Shown: in pieces, positions 4,901 through 5,214 of the stretch
Numbering within the stretch: position 1 is the stretch's first letter
How the letters are laid out: each line of letters opens with the position of its first letter
Source: Chloroflexi bacterium RBG_16_64_43
GTDB lineage: Bacteria; Chloroflexota; Anaerolineae; Anaerolineales; RBG-16-64-43
NCBI GenBank assembly: GCA_001796965.1
Contig: MGOA01000079.1
Coordinates: 1 to 5,214 of the forward strand
Direction of reading: 5' to 3'
Length of the DNA stretch: 5,214 bases
Program-made: the position numbers and the translations under genes
Notes under the pieces: generated by a model
The model's database searches: none
The model's input: only the letters and a program-made list of their open reading frames with translations
What the model was told of the DNA's origin: nothing

Positions 4901-5214
4901 CTAGCGCTGCATGCGCTCCCAGCGGCCGATCCATTTCCAGTTGCTGGTATCCCGCTGGCCGCGCTGAACGATCTGGGCTGAAAGTTGAGTCTCGTGGTGG
5001 GCCACGAGCGTGGCCAGAATAGCGGCCACTTCCGGATGCACCTCGCGGCCGTCCTGGGTGTCGTCGATGGAGAAGCGATCCTCAACGAAGCGCGTGTCGA
5101 AACTACCGGCCATGAAGCGATGTGAGTCGAGCAGCGCCTGGTGAAAGGGAATGTTGTTCTTGACCCCGATCAGGCGATACTCCTCCAGCGCCCGGCGCAT
5201 GCGCAGGATGGCCT
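4901..5214 (-). CDS. accC: Biotin carboxylase subunit of acyl-CoA carboxylase, C-terminal end only
   Basis: The frame is open to the right edge, so about 103 C-terminal residues are visible and the gene starts outside the window. The ATG at 5200 is internal: the frame continues with Ala-Ile-Leu-Arg before it. The segment RMRRALEEYRLIGVKNNIPFHQALLDSHRFMAGSFDTRFVE matches the C-terminal lid domain of biotin carboxylases (RM..AL.E....G...N). The F..G.F.T.FVE part is closer to the propionyl-CoA carboxylase alpha chain and acyl-CoA carboxylases than to E. coli AccC. The enzyme uses ATP and bicarbonate to carboxylate biotin on the carrier protein encoded next. The ATP-grasp active site lies outside the window. 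The tail TSNWKWIGRWERMQR is basic and aromatic and follows a helical HPEVAAILATLVAHHE segment, which I read as a lineage-specific extension. The stop TAG is 11 bases before the carrier-protein start. Confidence 0.88.
   Translation of the reverse strand, partial: AILRMRRALEEYRLIGVKNNIPFHQALLDSHRFMAGSFDTRFVEDRFSIDDTQDGREVHPEVAAILATLVAHHETQLSAQIVQRGQRDTSNWKWIGRWERMQR

Noticed and set aside
1..5214. tRNA or rRNA genes, insertion sequences, attachment sites
   Set aside because: Looked for on both strands; no transposase motif, no tRNA-like clover-leaf with a TTCGAATC-type arm and no long terminal inverted repeats were seen.

Overview
This is a high-GC bacterial chromosome segment. Two rightward genes at the left end converge on a leftward operon of at least five genes that fills the right two thirds. 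Gene content, high GC and a methylmalonyl-CoA mutase built as a stand-alone catalytic subunit would suit a member of the Chloroflexota or a similar deep-branching bacterium. That assignment is an inference; no marker gene in the window fixes the taxon.

Left part (+ strand): the 3' end of a DinB-like (DinB_2/YfiT-type four-helix) protein ends at 325. After 34 bases an enoyl-CoA hydratase/isomerase-family (crotonase) gene follows at 360-1136 with both catalytic glutamates intact. About 457 bases (1137-1593) then hold no credible gene. They contain several short hairpins and a 28-base direct repeat that resembles, in a degenerate way, type I-E CRISPR repeats.

Right part (- strand, read right to left): C-terminal end of a biotin carboxylase (running off the window at 5214), a biotin carboxyl carrier protein, a CYTH-domain protein (class IV adenylate cyclase CyaB / triphosphatase superfamily), the catalytic subunit of methylmalonyl-CoA mutase, and methylmalonyl-CoA epimerase. 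Gaps between them are 11, 40, 11 and 29 bases, so they are very probably one transcript.

Together these genes describe the propionyl-CoA to succinyl-CoA route. Biotin carboxylase and carrier, with a carboxyltransferase not seen here, make (2S)-methylmalonyl-CoA; the epimerase turns it into the 2R form; the B12-dependent mutase makes succinyl-CoA. The mutase's cobalamin-binding subunit and its MeaB-type chaperone are not in the window. The crotonase opposite would fit fatty-acid or branched-chain amino-acid breakdown feeding propionyl-CoA. The CYTH gene is the unexpected member of the operon.

I found no convincing new system. The best leads are the CYTH gene placed inside the operon and the CRISPR-like repeat remnants in the gap between the converging genes.
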